Origin: Niabella soli DSM 19437
GTDB lineage: Bacteria; Bacteroidota; Bacteroidia; Chitinophagales; Chitinophagaceae
Direction: 5' to 3'
DNA length: 64,000 bases
Assembly: GCF_000243115.2 (NCBI RefSeq)
Contig: NZ_CP007035.1
Coordinates: 1,736,001 to 1,800,000, forward strand
Position 1 is the stretch's first letter, and the number at the start of each line of letters is the position of its first letter. The translations under genes were made by a program, and so were the position numbers. The notes below the pieces were generated by a model. The model saw only the letters and a list, made by a program, of their open reading frames with translations. It was not told where the DNA came from and made no database searches. Shown here piece by piece: positions 1 through 9,479 of this stretch.

Positions 1-691
1 GTTTCCCGTCGGGTGCCAGGATGGCCGCCCGGATAGCAAGGTTATAATTTTTATTCGTAATGCCATCCAATGCTACCTGTACGTTAACGGTTGCCTTTTG
101 TGACGTGATGGCGGGCGTAGTAATGTAAACTCCATGACGGGCAACGGCTATTTCATTTTTAACAATAAGATGCACATCCCTGAAAAGCCCGCCGCCCGTG
201 TACCAGCGGGAAGCGCCTTTATCGCCGGTGGACGCGCGCACTGCTACCACATTATCGCCGTCGTACCTAAGCAGCTTTGAAATATCCGTCTCAAAACCAA
301 GGTACCCATAATCGGTACCGCCTATTTTTTCACCGTTCAGCCAGGCGTCGCCTGTAAGCATGATGCCTTCAAAATCGAGCAATACTTTTTTGCCTTTCCA
401 GGCAGGATCGGCTTTAAATGTTTTGCGGTACCAGCCGGTGCTCATTTCTTTAAACCCACGGGCTCCACCGGCGGCCTCCACCCAGGGCTGGTTGATCTGG
501 AAATCATGCGGCAGATCCAATGCTTTCCAGCCGGCATCATCATAGCCCGGTTTTTCGGCATCCTTAGCGTCACCAAAATGAAACCTCCATCCAAAATTGA
601 ACAACTGGTTGATACGCGTCTCCTGCTGGGCCGGAAGGTTTACCGCGGCCAGCAAAGCAATGATAAAAAATGCAACTGATCTTCTGAACAT
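1..691 (-). CDS. GH2 family beta-galactosidase-like enzyme, 3' end outside window
   Basis: This is the N-terminal 230 residues of a secreted glycoside hydrolase family 2 enzyme; the rest lies beyond base 1. The ATG at 691-689 opens a signal peptide (MFRRS, then a hydrophobic stretch ending LPAQQ). A GH2 sugar-binding jelly roll follows, recognisable from FNFGWRFHFGD, LPHDF, STGWYRK, DFEGI, the NG-containing loop and RWYTGGGLFRDV. The start of the second (immunoglobulin-like) domain is reached at the edge. The catalytic barrel is not visible, so substrate is unknown. In this locus it would most likely remove galactose or a related sugar from rhamnogalacturonan I side chains. It is the last visible gene of the PL11 operon, 23 bases after the esterase gene. 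The GH2 call is firm and the activity is inferred. Confidence 0.85.
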   Translation of the reverse strand, partial: MFRRSVAFFIIALLAAVNLPAQQETRINQLFNFGWRFHFGDAKDAEKPGYDDAGWKALDLPHDFQINQPWVEAAGGARGFKEMSTGWYRKTFKADPAWKGKKVLLDFEGIMLTGDAWLNGEKIGGTDYGYLGFETDISKLLRYDGDNVVAVRASTGDKGASRWYTGGGLFRDVHLIVKNEIAVARHGVYITTPAITSQKATVNVQVALDGITNKNYNLAIRAAILAPDGK

Positions 692-714
692 GCTATTCGT
701 TGTTTATATTATTG

Positions 715-2493
715 CTAAAACGTTACAATTATCTTTTTCCCATGCGGATCAAAATCAAACAGTATTTTATTGGCCAAAACCCGGGGAATCAATTTCTCGT
801 CTCCCTGGTAAATGATGGGGCTCTTTATATTTCTTTTTTCAATTACAGCGGTCAGGGGTTCGGTATAAAGGGATTGATCCAGCTTTAGTTCGGGCAGGAT
901 CGTAAGTCCGTTGGGTATTTTCCTAACCTCATAGGTTATGGCTTTTTGCTCCTGGCTATAGGCCGCCACCTCCCTAAACGTGCCTACCCATATTTTATCT
1001 TCCAACGCTTTTACTTTTTTTAAATGATCCCAAAAGATGGCCGTATCGCTGAAATGATCGTAGCCATAGGTCAGCCCATGCGTCATCGTTACGCCCCAGG
1101 CGCCGTTGGCAAGCAGTTCATTAATCTTTTTTTCAAGATTTTCCTTTGTACTTTTTCCGCCGACCGAAAATTGCAAAAGACGGGTAGCGATCCGGCCCCG
1201 GCCGGCCAGCGCAACACCTTCCGAAGTTTTTGTATTATTCGGATAAGCAAAAGTCCGCGGAGTGGCCCCAGTATTCAGGCCTATGACACTATCATTTTTA
1301 GCAATATCTGTCGCAATTTCTTTTAATAAAAATTTACCAAAATTACGATGCTCCCACCCATGATTGGATATTTCGTGGCCGTGCACCGACATTTGTTTAA
1401 GCTGCTCCCAGGATACGCGCGGCTTTCCGCCTGCCGCCGTCGTATCTTCAATGGATCTGCCATTTACAAAAAAAGTAGCTTTAAAACCCAGCCTGTCGAA
1501 AGCCGGAGCCGCAAGCGTAGCCTGCTCCAGCAACCCATCATCAAAAGTATAGCTGATTGCACAGGTTTTGTCATTGCGATATTTTGCAATATGAAAACCA
1601 GTCCCATCTAACCAGAGTATTTTAGCCAATAGTTTGTACATTTCTTCCCCCAGGTATTCGGCCGATTTTTCGGTAAAATGCGTGCGATCCTGCTGCAGGG
1701 CGCCTTCAGACATGTCCACAAAATAGGCGTTGGGATCTTCTTCAGCAATCCGTCTCATCGCCTCATCCACAAGGGGCTTAAAATGACGGTTAGCATAGGG
1801 TATAGAACCGAAAACAAAGGGCAGGTGCGAATAATCCTTACCCGTCCTTTCAGTCAGATGCTTTCTTACATATGCAATGATAGCACCCAGGTTCTCATAA
1901 TATTTTCGATCGTAACGATCATCACTTTCGCCCTGGTGCCAAAGAAAAGCATCTACCTGGTAACCTCTTTTAAGTTTCGACAAAGTGCTGTCAATCGCTG
2001 CATCAATAGCCTCTGTAAACGAGAGCAGTAGCGACTTTCCTCCTTTTTCGCACGAAGTGGTCTTTGCAAGCCAGTCTGCATTAGCCGACCAGTATCTGCC
2101 TTTTGCCGTATCACTGGGGTATTGAATAGACGTACCGCCCACGGCATATTTCACAACATAAAAATCATGCTGTAAAGCCTGTTCGAGCCGGTAGTAGGTT
2201 ACCGCATCATAGGTCCAGTACCCTTCAGAGATTCTTCCTTTGGGAAAATAAGGAATGAACCTGCCATCGTTCCGGTTCCGTGCAATTTTGCAATAGCGAT
2301 AAGCTCCTCTGGCGAAGCTTATGGTATCGGTGGCTAAGGTTTTGATATAGGCGGGCAACAATTTATTAGGCACACGCCCGTCGGTGTTCGATTGACCGGC
2401 TGTGATGATAACATGCACCTGAGCGCCGGCAATAGAGCGCCAGCAATAGAATAATAACAGCCCTGCAAGAATCAAGTATCTGCGCATCTTCAT
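715..2493 (-). CDS. Secreted SGNH esterase / polysaccharide deacetylase fusion
   Basis: This is a 592-residue two-domain carbohydrate esterase with an N-terminal signal peptide (about 1-24). Residues 25-290 form a SASA-type (sialate O-acetylesterase-like) SGNH domain: GQSN with candidate nucleophile Ser35, WHQGESD at 184-191, and a DRTH motif (Asp269/His272). Residues about 308-510 form a NodB-type polysaccharide deacetylase: TFDDG at 316-320, and a His-rich motif with His378 and His382, which with Asp319 are the usual metal ligands. About 80 C-terminal residues form a small beta-rich tail. The domains come from different folds, so one protein probably removes acyl groups from two positions or two sugars. 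Acetylated galacturonate or rhamnose of rhamnogalacturonan I is the likely target given the neighbours. It sits 27 bases after the GH28 gene in the same operon. Confidence 0.85.
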   Translation of the reverse strand: MKMRRYLILAGLLLFYCWRSIAGAQVHVIITAGQSNTDGRVPNKLLPAYIKTLATDTISFARGAYRYCKIARNRNDGRFIPYFPKGRISEGYWTYDAVTYYRLEQALQHDFYVVKYAVGGTSIQYPSDTAKGRYWSANADWLAKTTSCEKGGKSLLLSFTEAIDAAIDSTLSKLKRGYQVDAFLWHQGESDDRYDRKYYENLGAIIAYVRKHLTERTGKDYSHLPFVFGSIPYANRHFKPLVDEAMRRIAEEDPNAYFVDMSEGALQQDRTHFTEKSAEYLGEEMYKLLAKILWLDGTGFHIAKYRNDKTCAISYTFDDGLLEQATLAAPAFDRLGFKATFFVNGRSIEDTTAAGGKPRVSWEQLKQMSVHGHEISNHGWEHRNFGKFLLKEIATDIAKNDSVIGLNTGATPRTFAYPNNTKTSEGVALAGRGRIATRLLQFSVGGKSTKENLEKKINELLANGAWGVTMTHGLTYGYDHFSDTAIFWDHLKKVKALEDKIWVGTFREVAAYSQEQKAITYEVRKIPNGLTILPELKLDQSLYTEPLTAVIEKRNIKSPIIYQGDEKLIPRVLANKILFDFDPHGKKIIVTF

Positions 2494-2520
2494 GTATTAC
2501 AGCATTGCTTTTGTCATGTG

Positions 2521-3855
2521 TTATTTCGCCAGTTGTTTATCATTCACCCTGATATTTTTCAAACTGAAATTTTTAATAAAATCCAATGCGATATTGGTTC
2601 CGCCAGAAGCCATAATATTCAGGTTTTCCAGACTAAAATCAGAAAGGGAATATTGTTTTGACGGTTTAATATTGAGAAAATCATTGCATTGCACCGTACA
2701 ATTCCGAAAGGTAATATGCCTTGCTGAGGAGTGCGGCTCCGGCTGCCCTTTCAGATCAAAAAACTGTGTCCAGGGGCCTATCGAAAAAAAGCTGCGGGCA
2801 GTTCCTGTTATATTTTCCACCCACACATCTTCATGCTGCTGCGGCGTGTCGGGGCGCATCTTCAGCAACAGTACATGGGAAGTATTCTTTACAGTGCAAT
2901 GCCGCATAATCACATTACGGGTAAAAACCGATTCGCTGCCCAATGTAAGGGAGGGACAATTCTCAATGGTATTATCTTCGATAATAATATTGCGGTTGGC
3001 CCCGTTATTGGGATCTTTATCTGCGGTAGGCCCTTTGCCTCCCTTCAGGCAAATTCCATCATCGTTTACGGATATGTAACAATCTTTTATTAACACGTTC
3101 TGACACACATCCAGATCAATCCCATCAGAACTGGGCGCGCGCACATCGCTTCCATTATTAGTGCCGGCGCGGATCTGCACGCCGATAATTTTCAGGTTTT
3201 CACATTTATAATAATGAGAGGTCCAGAAAGGCGAATTCAGCAACTGCACACCCGACACCTGTACGTTTTTACTATTAGAAACAAATAAGAGCCGCGGGCG
3301 CTGCTCATCCATATTGGTACATTTGGGATTCCATTGGCGGCGCAGCCAAAAAGCTTTCCAATAATTGAGCCCGTTACCATTGATGATGCCGCCACCTGAA
3401 ATTGAAAATCCATCCAGCCCATCGGCATTCACCAGGGCAGCAAAATATTTCAAAGATTGCCCTTCTATCCGGGTGGTAACAATTTTAAAATCGGAGATAC
3501 GATCGCTGCATTTCAGCGTTGCTCCTGTTTCCAGGTACAAATGCGTCCTGGGTTTAAAAAACAGCGAACCGCTGAGAAACACTCCTTTGGGAATGACAAT
3601 CACTCCACCGCCGCTCCCGGCGGCTTTGTCGATCACGGCCTGGATCGTTTCGGTTTGAACGATGGTGCTGTCATTCCTTACACCATAATCAGTAATGTTA
3701 TATTTTTTACCCAATGCATTAAACGATACAATCTTCGTATCTGAAAACCAGGCCGGAATGGCCGTTCCGTCGGGAAAGGTTTGTGCTGCAGTTTTGAGCG
3801 CGGTAAAAACGAACAACACCACTAAAACGAAAATGAACTTTTTTATATATTGCAT
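2521..3855 (-). CDS. GH28 polygalacturonase / rhamnogalacturonan galacturonidase
   Basis: This secreted right-handed beta-helix enzyme of family GH28 (444 residues, signal peptide about 1-24) hydrolyses alpha-galacturonic acid linkages by inversion. The family signature is clear: SSDGIDLD with Asp244 and Asp247, then NDDG with Asp265 and Asp266, giving the three catalytic aspartates of the family. A Gly-Ser-Glu turn near 306-308 lies where many GH28 enzymes have Gly-His-Gly, and LKMR at 331-334 matches the RIK substrate-binding motif. Loss of the canonical GHG histidine is common in the exo-acting and rhamnogalacturonan-specific Bacteroidota branch. I therefore favour an exo-acting enzyme trimming galacturonate from rhamnogalacturonan oligomers, which is inference. 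It lies downstream of the GH2 gene across a 94-base gap holding a dispersed repeat. Confidence 0.88.
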   Translation of the reverse strand: MQYIKKFIFVLVVLFVFTALKTAAQTFPDGTAIPAWFSDTKIVSFNALGKKYNITDYGVRNDSTIVQTETIQAVIDKAAGSGGGVIVIPKGVFLSGSLFFKPRTHLYLETGATLKCSDRISDFKIVTTRIEGQSLKYFAALVNADGLDGFSISGGGIINGNGLNYWKAFWLRRQWNPKCTNMDEQRPRLLFVSNSKNVQVSGVQLLNSPFWTSHYYKCENLKIIGVQIRAGTNNGSDVRAPSSDGIDLDVCQNVLIKDCYISVNDDGICLKGGKGPTADKDPNNGANRNIIIEDNTIENCPSLTLGSESVFTRNVIMRHCTVKNTSHVLLLKMRPDTPQQHEDVWVENITGTARSFFSIGPWTQFFDLKGQPEPHSSARHITFRNCTVQCNDFLNIKPSKQYSLSDFSLENLNIMASGGTNIALDFIKNFSLKNIRVNDKQLAK

Positions 3856-3884
3856 ATCTTCTTATTTTAAACTTTCAAAAAGTA

Positions 3885-3942
3885 GTAGGCTGAGATTCCT
3901 CCTCACCCTCCTTCGTCGTGTTCATCGGAATGACGAGTTTCA
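3885..3942. repeat. Dispersed intergenic repeat (AGATT...GGAATGACG type)
   Basis: The gap between the GH2 and GH28 genes holds a short sequence running from AGATTCCTCCTC to GGAATGACGAG. A related version (AGATTTCTCC...GAAATGACG) lies in the gap at 35788-35822. This kind of short polar repeat is common between genes of Bacteroidota. I see no coding capacity in it. Confidence 0.4.
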
Positions 3943-3949
3943 CTGCCTG

Positions 3950-6907
3950 TTACTTGACCAATTCATAGAACTCCGCTTCAATAATGCTTAATACATCCCG
4001 GCCCTTTACATCAACCCGCGCCACCCCATCATTCAGTTTTTTTCCACCCACTTCAACATCTTTACTGGCTTTGCCGGAGGTGTCGCCTGCTAGTTGTATT
4101 CTTATTTTTTTGCCTTTTACCGGCTTGCATTGTATCGTGTAATAGCCTAGTGTTGGCTGTGTTCTTCCGTTAAAAACTTCCTGGCCATCCACCATAATAA
4201 TAAGCGGGTAGGTTTTTGTGCGGAATTTGTTCAGTTTTAAAGAAATTTCATCAACAGTCGCGGCCTGCGCCAGCTCATATTCGATCCAGGCCGTAGTGCT
4301 ATTTCCATCGTTCACCCAATCGGTTGTTTCATTATCATCATAGCTATAAAAAGCGCTGTCTGAGTTAACGCCCGCTGTTGCCGCTTTCACCCGCAGCGAT
4401 CGTCGCACCACCTGGTAAGAAGGGGTTGCAGGCGTAGGCCCTCTGCCCAGCAGGGAGGGCAGCCCCGCGGCCGGCAACAGCTTCGACAGCCCCTGGTCTG
4501 TTTGCACCGGATGGGTAACCAAAGTAATCCTGGCGCTTTGCAGCCCGTCTGCACTGGCCGTAATCGTAATGGATCCCGGGTTTGTTGCAGAGCGGACCAG
4601 GAAGCGATTCACACCACCTTCCACGGGAAAGTCTTTTTTAAGAATATAATTACCCGGCCCCATCGCCATTCCTCCGCGCCATTCGCCCGGTCCATCTATT
4701 TTATAATGGACCATATTTAATGCTGTTGGGCAACGGTTGCCGCCGGCATCCACTACTTCCACTTCTATCAATGCCATATCATGCCCGTCTGCAAGAAACG
4801 GTGTTGGTCTTTTAATTTCCGTAAGACGTAATGCCATAGGCTCGCCAGCCGTTTTAATCACATCCGTGCAAACCACCTTATTCCGTTCATCATAACCAAC
4901 CGCCGAAATAGTTCCCGGCTGCCATTCAATATTCTTAAACGTAAAAATAAAGCCATCGCTTCGTTCCCCATACCCCATAGATCTGCCATTGATCTTTAGC
5001 GCTACCCTGGGTGCGGACGCAATCACATAAATATCTTTTTTAACCCCGGGCTTATAATTCCAATGTCCAACAATGTGCATGCTATACTTTTCCGGCACTA
5101 CCCAGCCATCCCACATAACCTGATTGGCATAGAAGTTTTGTTTTTTGATCCGCAGCGCATCCACTTCCCCGCTCCTGCGGTAGTTCTCTTCTCCACGGTG
5201 ATGCGTATTTGTTTCGGACCAAACGATATTTACGCCGCCGCTGCTAACTCTTTTACCGGTTCCCGGCCGCTCCCGCCAAAATTCATACCAGCGCTTTACG
5301 TTCTCCAGCGCATGGCTTTCCATATTGCGGTTATAAATAGCAGCGCTCTGCCCGTTATATAACGGGCCATCGCCATCTTTATGATAGGGAGGCGTCCATT
5401 CATCCCAATATTTTCTTGAGCCCTCATCTCTTGAGTATTCCATTGCCCACAGCGGAATACGTGCACTTTTATTTGTATAGAGCATCTCCCCGCCATATTC
5501 GGCTATCTTACTATTCAGCATTTCCCGGCTGCCAATTGCCCGGCCTCCGTGCGGATCGTACTGATCACGGATGGCCTTCATTTCGCTCATATGCGCCTTA
5601 CTGATTCCATGATTACCGCACTCATAAAAAATAATACTCGGGTTGTTCTTATTATAAACAATGGCGTCGCGCATGACCGCTTTACGCTGTTCCCAGCGCG
5701 TGCCCTGCACATCAGCCTCTGCGTCACCTGCCGGCATGGCTTGCATCAGCCCCACCCTGTCGCAGCTTTCCACATCCTGCTTTGCCGGTGTAATATGCAT
5801 CCAGCGCACCAGGTTCCCGTTCCCTTCTACCATCAGCCCATTGCTGTAATCGCTCATCCATGCAGGCACAGACAACCCCGTGGCCGGCCATTCGTTGGAA
5901 GTGCGCTGTGCATAGCCATGCACCATTATTACCCGGTCGTTCAGATAGATCATCCCCTCTTTAAATTCCGTTTTCCGGAACCCTGTTTTGGTGACCACTT
6001 CATCTGCCGGCTGCTTATTCACCAGAAGCCGGGTATGCACTTCATATAAATATCCATAGCCCCAACTCCAGAAATTGAGGTTTTTCACCAATGAGGAAGC
6101 ACGCATTATCTTTGTCTCCCCCGGTGCCACCGAAAGCATCTCGCTCCTGAATGTAGCCACAGGCTTGCCTTCCAGATCAATAAGCGCTACTTCATATTGT
6201 ACTTGCTGCGATTGCTGTTTTTCATTTTTCACTTCAGATTCGGCATGAATAGTTGCCGTGCGCCCTTTAATATCATAGTTATCCGCATAAACATACACGC
6301 CCGTTGTTTTCAGGCTTGAATACAGAGGAAGCGTTTGGTATAACTTTGGCACCACCTGCAGGTAGGTGTTTTTAATAATCCCTCCATAGTTGGCATTGAA
6401 ATTCCTATCCTCCCACTGAAACTTCGTATTGGTGGCCTTTTCCCGGTAGTCCCATGAGTTATCAATCCGTGCGGCGATACAATTCTCCTTTCCGTCGAAT
6501 GTTACGAGATCAGTAATATCAAAACCAAAAGCAGTAATACCGTTCTCATGTGAGCCGATAGGTTTACCGTTAACATAAAAATCACCCGCCTGCCGGATCC
6601 CTTCAAATTCGATAAAGATCTTTTGGCCTTTAGCCGACGCCGGAAGTTTAAAATACTTGCGGTACCAGGCGATGCCGGTTGACAGATCCTTAATATCCTT
6701 TTTAAAAGCTTCGTCCTCATTCCAGGCCTGGGGTAGCGTTAAAGGCTTCCAATCCTTGTCATCAAAAGCGGGCGCCTCTGCACCTGAAACATCGCCCACA
6801 TGCAGTTTCCAGCCGGAATTAAAATTATACTTTATTCTTGAAGAGGGCTGCGCTGCACCCGCAAAAGCGATCAGCAAAAAAATAAGCGTAAGGATTCTTT
6901 TGTTCAC
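3950..6907 (-). CDS. GH2 family glycoside hydrolase with atypical acid/base motif
   Basis: This large secreted GH2 enzyme is probably a beta-galactosidase-like exo-enzyme for side chains. An ATG at 6970 would give 1006 residues, but it puts 21 charged residues before the signal peptide. I prefer the GTG at 6907 (NKRILTLIFLLIAFAGAAQ signal, A-rich upstream), giving 985 residues. Numbering here is from the ATG. The jelly roll (about 45-205), Ig-like domain, TIM barrel (about 335-600) and C-terminal beta domains are in normal order. Odd feature: the family acid/base motif GNE reads ECGNHG, with His454 where the Glu is expected and Glu450 four residues earlier. The nucleophile region WAMEYSRDE (Glu511) looks normal. 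Glu450 may serve as the acid, or activity may be altered. It follows the PL11 gene in the same operon. Confidence 0.8.
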   Translation of the reverse strand: MNKRILTLIFLLIAFAGAAQPSSRIKYNFNSGWKLHVGDVSGAEAPAFDDKDWKPLTLPQAWNEDEAFKKDIKDLSTGIAWYRKYFKLPASAKGQKIFIEFEGIRQAGDFYVNGKPIGSHENGITAFGFDITDLVTFDGKENCIAARIDNSWDYREKATNTKFQWEDRNFNANYGGIIKNTYLQVVPKLYQTLPLYSSLKTTGVYVYADNYDIKGRTATIHAESEVKNEKQQSQQVQYEVALIDLEGKPVATFRSEMLSVAPGETKIMRASSLVKNLNFWSWGYGYLYEVHTRLLVNKQPADEVVTKTGFRKTEFKEGMIYLNDRVIMVHGYAQRTSNEWPATGLSVPAWMSDYSNGLMVEGNGNLVRWMHITPAKQDVESCDRVGLMQAMPAGDAEADVQGTRWEQRKAVMRDAIVYNKNNPSIIFYECGNHGISKAHMSEMKAIRDQYDPHGGRAIGSREMLNSKIAEYGGEMLYTNKSARIPLWAMEYSRDEGSRKYWDEWTPPYHKDGDGPLYNGQSAAIYNRNMESHALENVKRWYEFWRERPGTGKRVSSGGVNIVWSETNTHHRGEENYRRSGEVDALRIKKQNFYANQVMWDGWVVPEKYSMHIVGHWNYKPGVKKDIYVIASAPRVALKINGRSMGYGERSDGFIFTFKNIEWQPGTISAVGYDERNKVVCTDVIKTAGEPMALRLTEIKRPTPFLADGHDMALIEVEVVDAGGNRCPTALNMVHYKIDGPGEWRGGMAMGPGNYILKKDFPVEGGVNRFLVRSATNPGSITITASADGLQSARITLVTHPVQTDQGLSKLLPAAGLPSLLGRGPTPATPSYQVVRRSLRVKAATAGVNSDSAFYSYDDNETTDWVNDGNSTTAWIEYELAQAATVDEISLKLNKFRTKTYPLIIMVDGQEVFNGRTQPTLGYYTIQCKPVKGKKIRIQLAGDTSGKASKDVEVGGKKLNDGVARVDVKGRDVLSIIEAEFYELVK

Positions 6908-7020
6908 GTAAGTTTTTTTAAAATATTTCTTTGGGCCGGAAAGGCGGTAAAGCGGTAATTTAACAACCACTAAAAAAATAAACCTTTCCGTTTGTTCGTC
7001 TACCCGGCTGCATATGTTTA

Positions 7021-8901
7021 TTAACGAGCAGCCTTTACGGCTTTAATAATTTTAATACCCGGTTTTGGTGGCGGCTTCATGCCCTCACCAAAAAAGAAAC
7101 TGGTATGTGGCGGCTGGTTGTATGCTACATTTTGCCAGGCGATACTTAACCGGTATTGCGGGTCCTGCATTAGCGTACAAAAACGGTAATTTGTTGGAAT
7201 AGCTGTTGAAAAGATCCGCAACTCTTTATTATCCGTAGTGCTGTAAATAACTTCTTCGCGCCAGTCGCCCAGGATATCGCCTACCAATACCGGTGTGGCT
7301 TTGGTGCCATTATTGCTTTTGCATTGATAGTTTGCGGTATTCAGCAAACGATTGGTCCCCTGCTTTAAATAATCCCATTTATCAATGGTGGTGCTATTTA
7401 GGATTTCCGTCAGCAAATCGCCGTCCCAAAGTATTCCCATGTTACAAGCCGGCGTTTTATCAGCAATTTTATTTCCTTTAGTATCAAACATGCCCGTTAT
7501 ACCTGCACCGGCCACCCAGCATTCGGCTCCGGCGTAACGCGGATCCACGTCCAGTGCCAGTCCGCGTCCCGGCCCTTCCCCATCTTCCCCCGCTTTCACT
7601 GAAGCTTTTTTCCAATAAACCTGTCCGGTAGCCGCGGAGCGAAAACTACAACCCGCATCATCAAACCGTTCCTGTATATCAAATACTTCAAGACCCGGTA
7701 TGGAAGGATCCAGATCTGAGACGTGCAACGCATCCCCATGGCCCAGCCCAGTGGAATAAAGGCCTTTGCCATTATCATCCAAACACATAGCGCCGTAAAT
7801 AATTTCGTCCCTGCCATCGCCGTCAACATCCGCAATGGTAAGATTATGGTTTCCCTGCCCCGCATATTTTTCATTCCCCCGCACATTGGTATCAAAGACC
7901 CAGCGTTTCTGCAATTGTTTTTTGTGCAGATCCCAGGCTGCGATCACCGTTCTTGTATAATACCCCCTTGTCATGATGAGGCTTGGATGCACCCCATCCA
8001 GGTAAGCGATAGCCGCCAGGAAACGGTCCATCCGGTTGCCATAGCCATCACCCCAGATCTTTTTTAATTCTTCAGAAGAAGGCATTAAAGATAAAGCGCG
8101 CGGCGGAATAAAATCAGTAATGCTAATGGCCGCACCGGTGGCGCCATCAAATACGGTAAGATATTCAGGCCCCGCCAGAATATACCCTTTATCATTGCGC
8201 CAGTCTTTAGTACTGTCGCCAATTACATTACCCTTACCATCAATACTGCCATCCGCCGTCTTCATGGCCACTTCCGCGTTGCCGTCGCCATCGAGGTCGT
8301 ACACCATAAATTGCGTATAATGCGCTCCTTCCCTGATATTCTTTCCCAGGTTAATCGTCCATAATAAAGTACCATCCAGCTTATACGCCTGTATCAATGG
8401 CGGATCCGTAAATCCCGCATGACTGTTGTCATGTCCCTTGCCTGCCACATGTAATATGATCTCATAGGTTCCATCGCCATCCAGATCGCCGACAGAGCCA
8501 TCGTTGGCTGCATACCCCTCCGGTAGCTGCAACGGCACCGACCAGTAAGGGTGGTCCTTCGATTGTATTGTAAAGGGTTGGGACCGCCCGGTTTCTTTGC
8601 CGTTAATAACAGCGGCAACGGAATAAGCGGCTGGCGCCGAAGTATTTTTTACCGCATCGCTGAACCAGGTAACTTTGGTAAGGGGTGATTGATTTAATCT
8701 TTCTGCAGCACCATTAATGGTACGATACACATTGAAGGCTACGGCATCCGGATCCGTAGCCAATAAGCGCCAACTGATAAAAACGTTGCCATTACCATCC
8801 GGGAGCGCAACAAGGCCGCGATCCAATGATTCCATCAGGCGCTGGGAAAACGCGGGCACCACTGCAACACATAACAAAAAGAAAAGGCAAATGCGATACA
8901 T
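7021..8901 (-). CDS. PL11 rhamnogalacturonan lyase
   Basis: This 626-residue secreted polysaccharide lyase family 11 enzyme is related to the Bacillus YesW/YesX lyases. It cleaves the rhamnosyl-galacturonosyl backbone of rhamnogalacturonan I by beta-elimination, leaving unsaturated galacturonyl ends for the GH105 enzyme encoded at 30778-32151. The signal peptide is residues 1-19 (ending AFSQ). The mature start RLMESLDRGLVAL is typical of the family. It is followed by a small fibronectin-like region and an eight-bladed propeller with repeated calcium-binding DLDGDG-type loops (for example VGDLDGDGTYE, YDLDGDGNAEV and VDGDGRDE). Length and motif order match the family. It is the first gene of block D, with a promoter element at 8951-8998. 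Confidence 0.95.
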   Translation of the reverse strand: MYRICLFFLLCVAVVPAFSQRLMESLDRGLVALPDGNGNVFISWRLLATDPDAVAFNVYRTINGAAERLNQSPLTKVTWFSDAVKNTSAPAAYSVAAVINGKETGRSQPFTIQSKDHPYWSVPLQLPEGYAANDGSVGDLDGDGTYEIILHVAGKGHDNSHAGFTDPPLIQAYKLDGTLLWTINLGKNIREGAHYTQFMVYDLDGDGNAEVAMKTADGSIDGKGNVIGDSTKDWRNDKGYILAGPEYLTVFDGATGAAISITDFIPPRALSLMPSSEELKKIWGDGYGNRMDRFLAAIAYLDGVHPSLIMTRGYYTRTVIAAWDLHKKQLQKRWVFDTNVRGNEKYAGQGNHNLTIADVDGDGRDEIIYGAMCLDDNGKGLYSTGLGHGDALHVSDLDPSIPGLEVFDIQERFDDAGCSFRSAATGQVYWKKASVKAGEDGEGPGRGLALDVDPRYAGAECWVAGAGITGMFDTKGNKIADKTPACNMGILWDGDLLTEILNSTTIDKWDYLKQGTNRLLNTANYQCKSNNGTKATPVLVGDILGDWREEVIYSTTDNKELRIFSTAIPTNYRFCTLMQDPQYRLSIAWQNVAYNQPPHTSFFFGEGMKPPPKPGIKIIKAVKAAR

Positions 8902-8950
8902 GAAAATCGTTTTATAAAATGAGCTCCGGGCGACGCTGCTTAAATTTCAT

Positions 8951-8998
8951 TAAAAATAGCGGAACCCGGCAGTATAACCATCATGCTCCGTCCTGATA
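8951..8998 (-). promoter_or_regulatory. Candidate promoter D: direct repeat plus -7 box before PL11
   Basis: Read on the minus strand, 8998-8979 holds CAGGACG, three bases, then CATGATG (one mismatch to CAGGAYG). After exactly 20 bases comes TATTTTTA at 8958-8951, one mismatch from the Bacteroidota -7 consensus TAnnTTTG. The start codon at 8901 is about 50 bases further on. The same layout with identical spacing occurs before three other operons in the window, so I read it as an activator site overlapping the -33 region. No regulator gene is visible here. Confidence 0.6.
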
Positions 8999-9124
8999 TC
9001 CGTACTATGCAGCATTGACACAAAGCATTTATTTTCTGCAAAAGAAGCGCCACGAATCCTCCAGAGGCGGACACAGTTCCATCGTTCTGCGTTGTAGCAT
9101 GATTTAACGATACAACGAAAATGA

Positions 9125-9265
9125 TCCGCACAGATCAGCGGTCAAAAAGGTCTCCCGCATTCCGATTTATCGGAAGCAGACTTTCACAGAAGAAGGAAGT
9201 GTAATCCGCGCCGCGCCATCGGCTCCCGATTTATCGGGATGCGAGATCTGCGGGCTAAAAAAAAA
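9125..9265. repeat. Intergenic dyad repeat with two CCGATTTATCGG palindromes
   Basis: The 578-base gap 8902-9479 contains no convincing gene. Besides promoter D it holds two related palindromes, TTCCGATTTATCGGAA at 9160-9175 and TCCCGATTTATCGGGA at 9224-9239. They sit within a larger imperfect dyad whose ends read GATCCGC...AGATCAGCGG and GCGAGATCTGCGGG. Such elements resemble dispersed intergenic repeats of Chitinophagaceae. They may also act as structured 3' ends after the SusD gene. Bases 9266-9479 show nothing recognisable apart from AT-rich sequence. Confidence 0.5.
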
Positions 9266-9479
9266 TTTTTACTCATCCCTAATCATGCGATTTTAAACGC
9301 TTTAATTCCTGCTAAATCTATGTGCGTATAACTAGTTTAAACGACTTTGTTGTACAGAATACACCAATGGAGTTTGAACATTCGTCCGCAGCACGCGTTC
9401 AGAACGCCTGTTACAGATCCAATCCGGAACAAAAAGTTTAACGGCATCTTGTTTTTTTGTCACTGATTTTCTCATCGTT

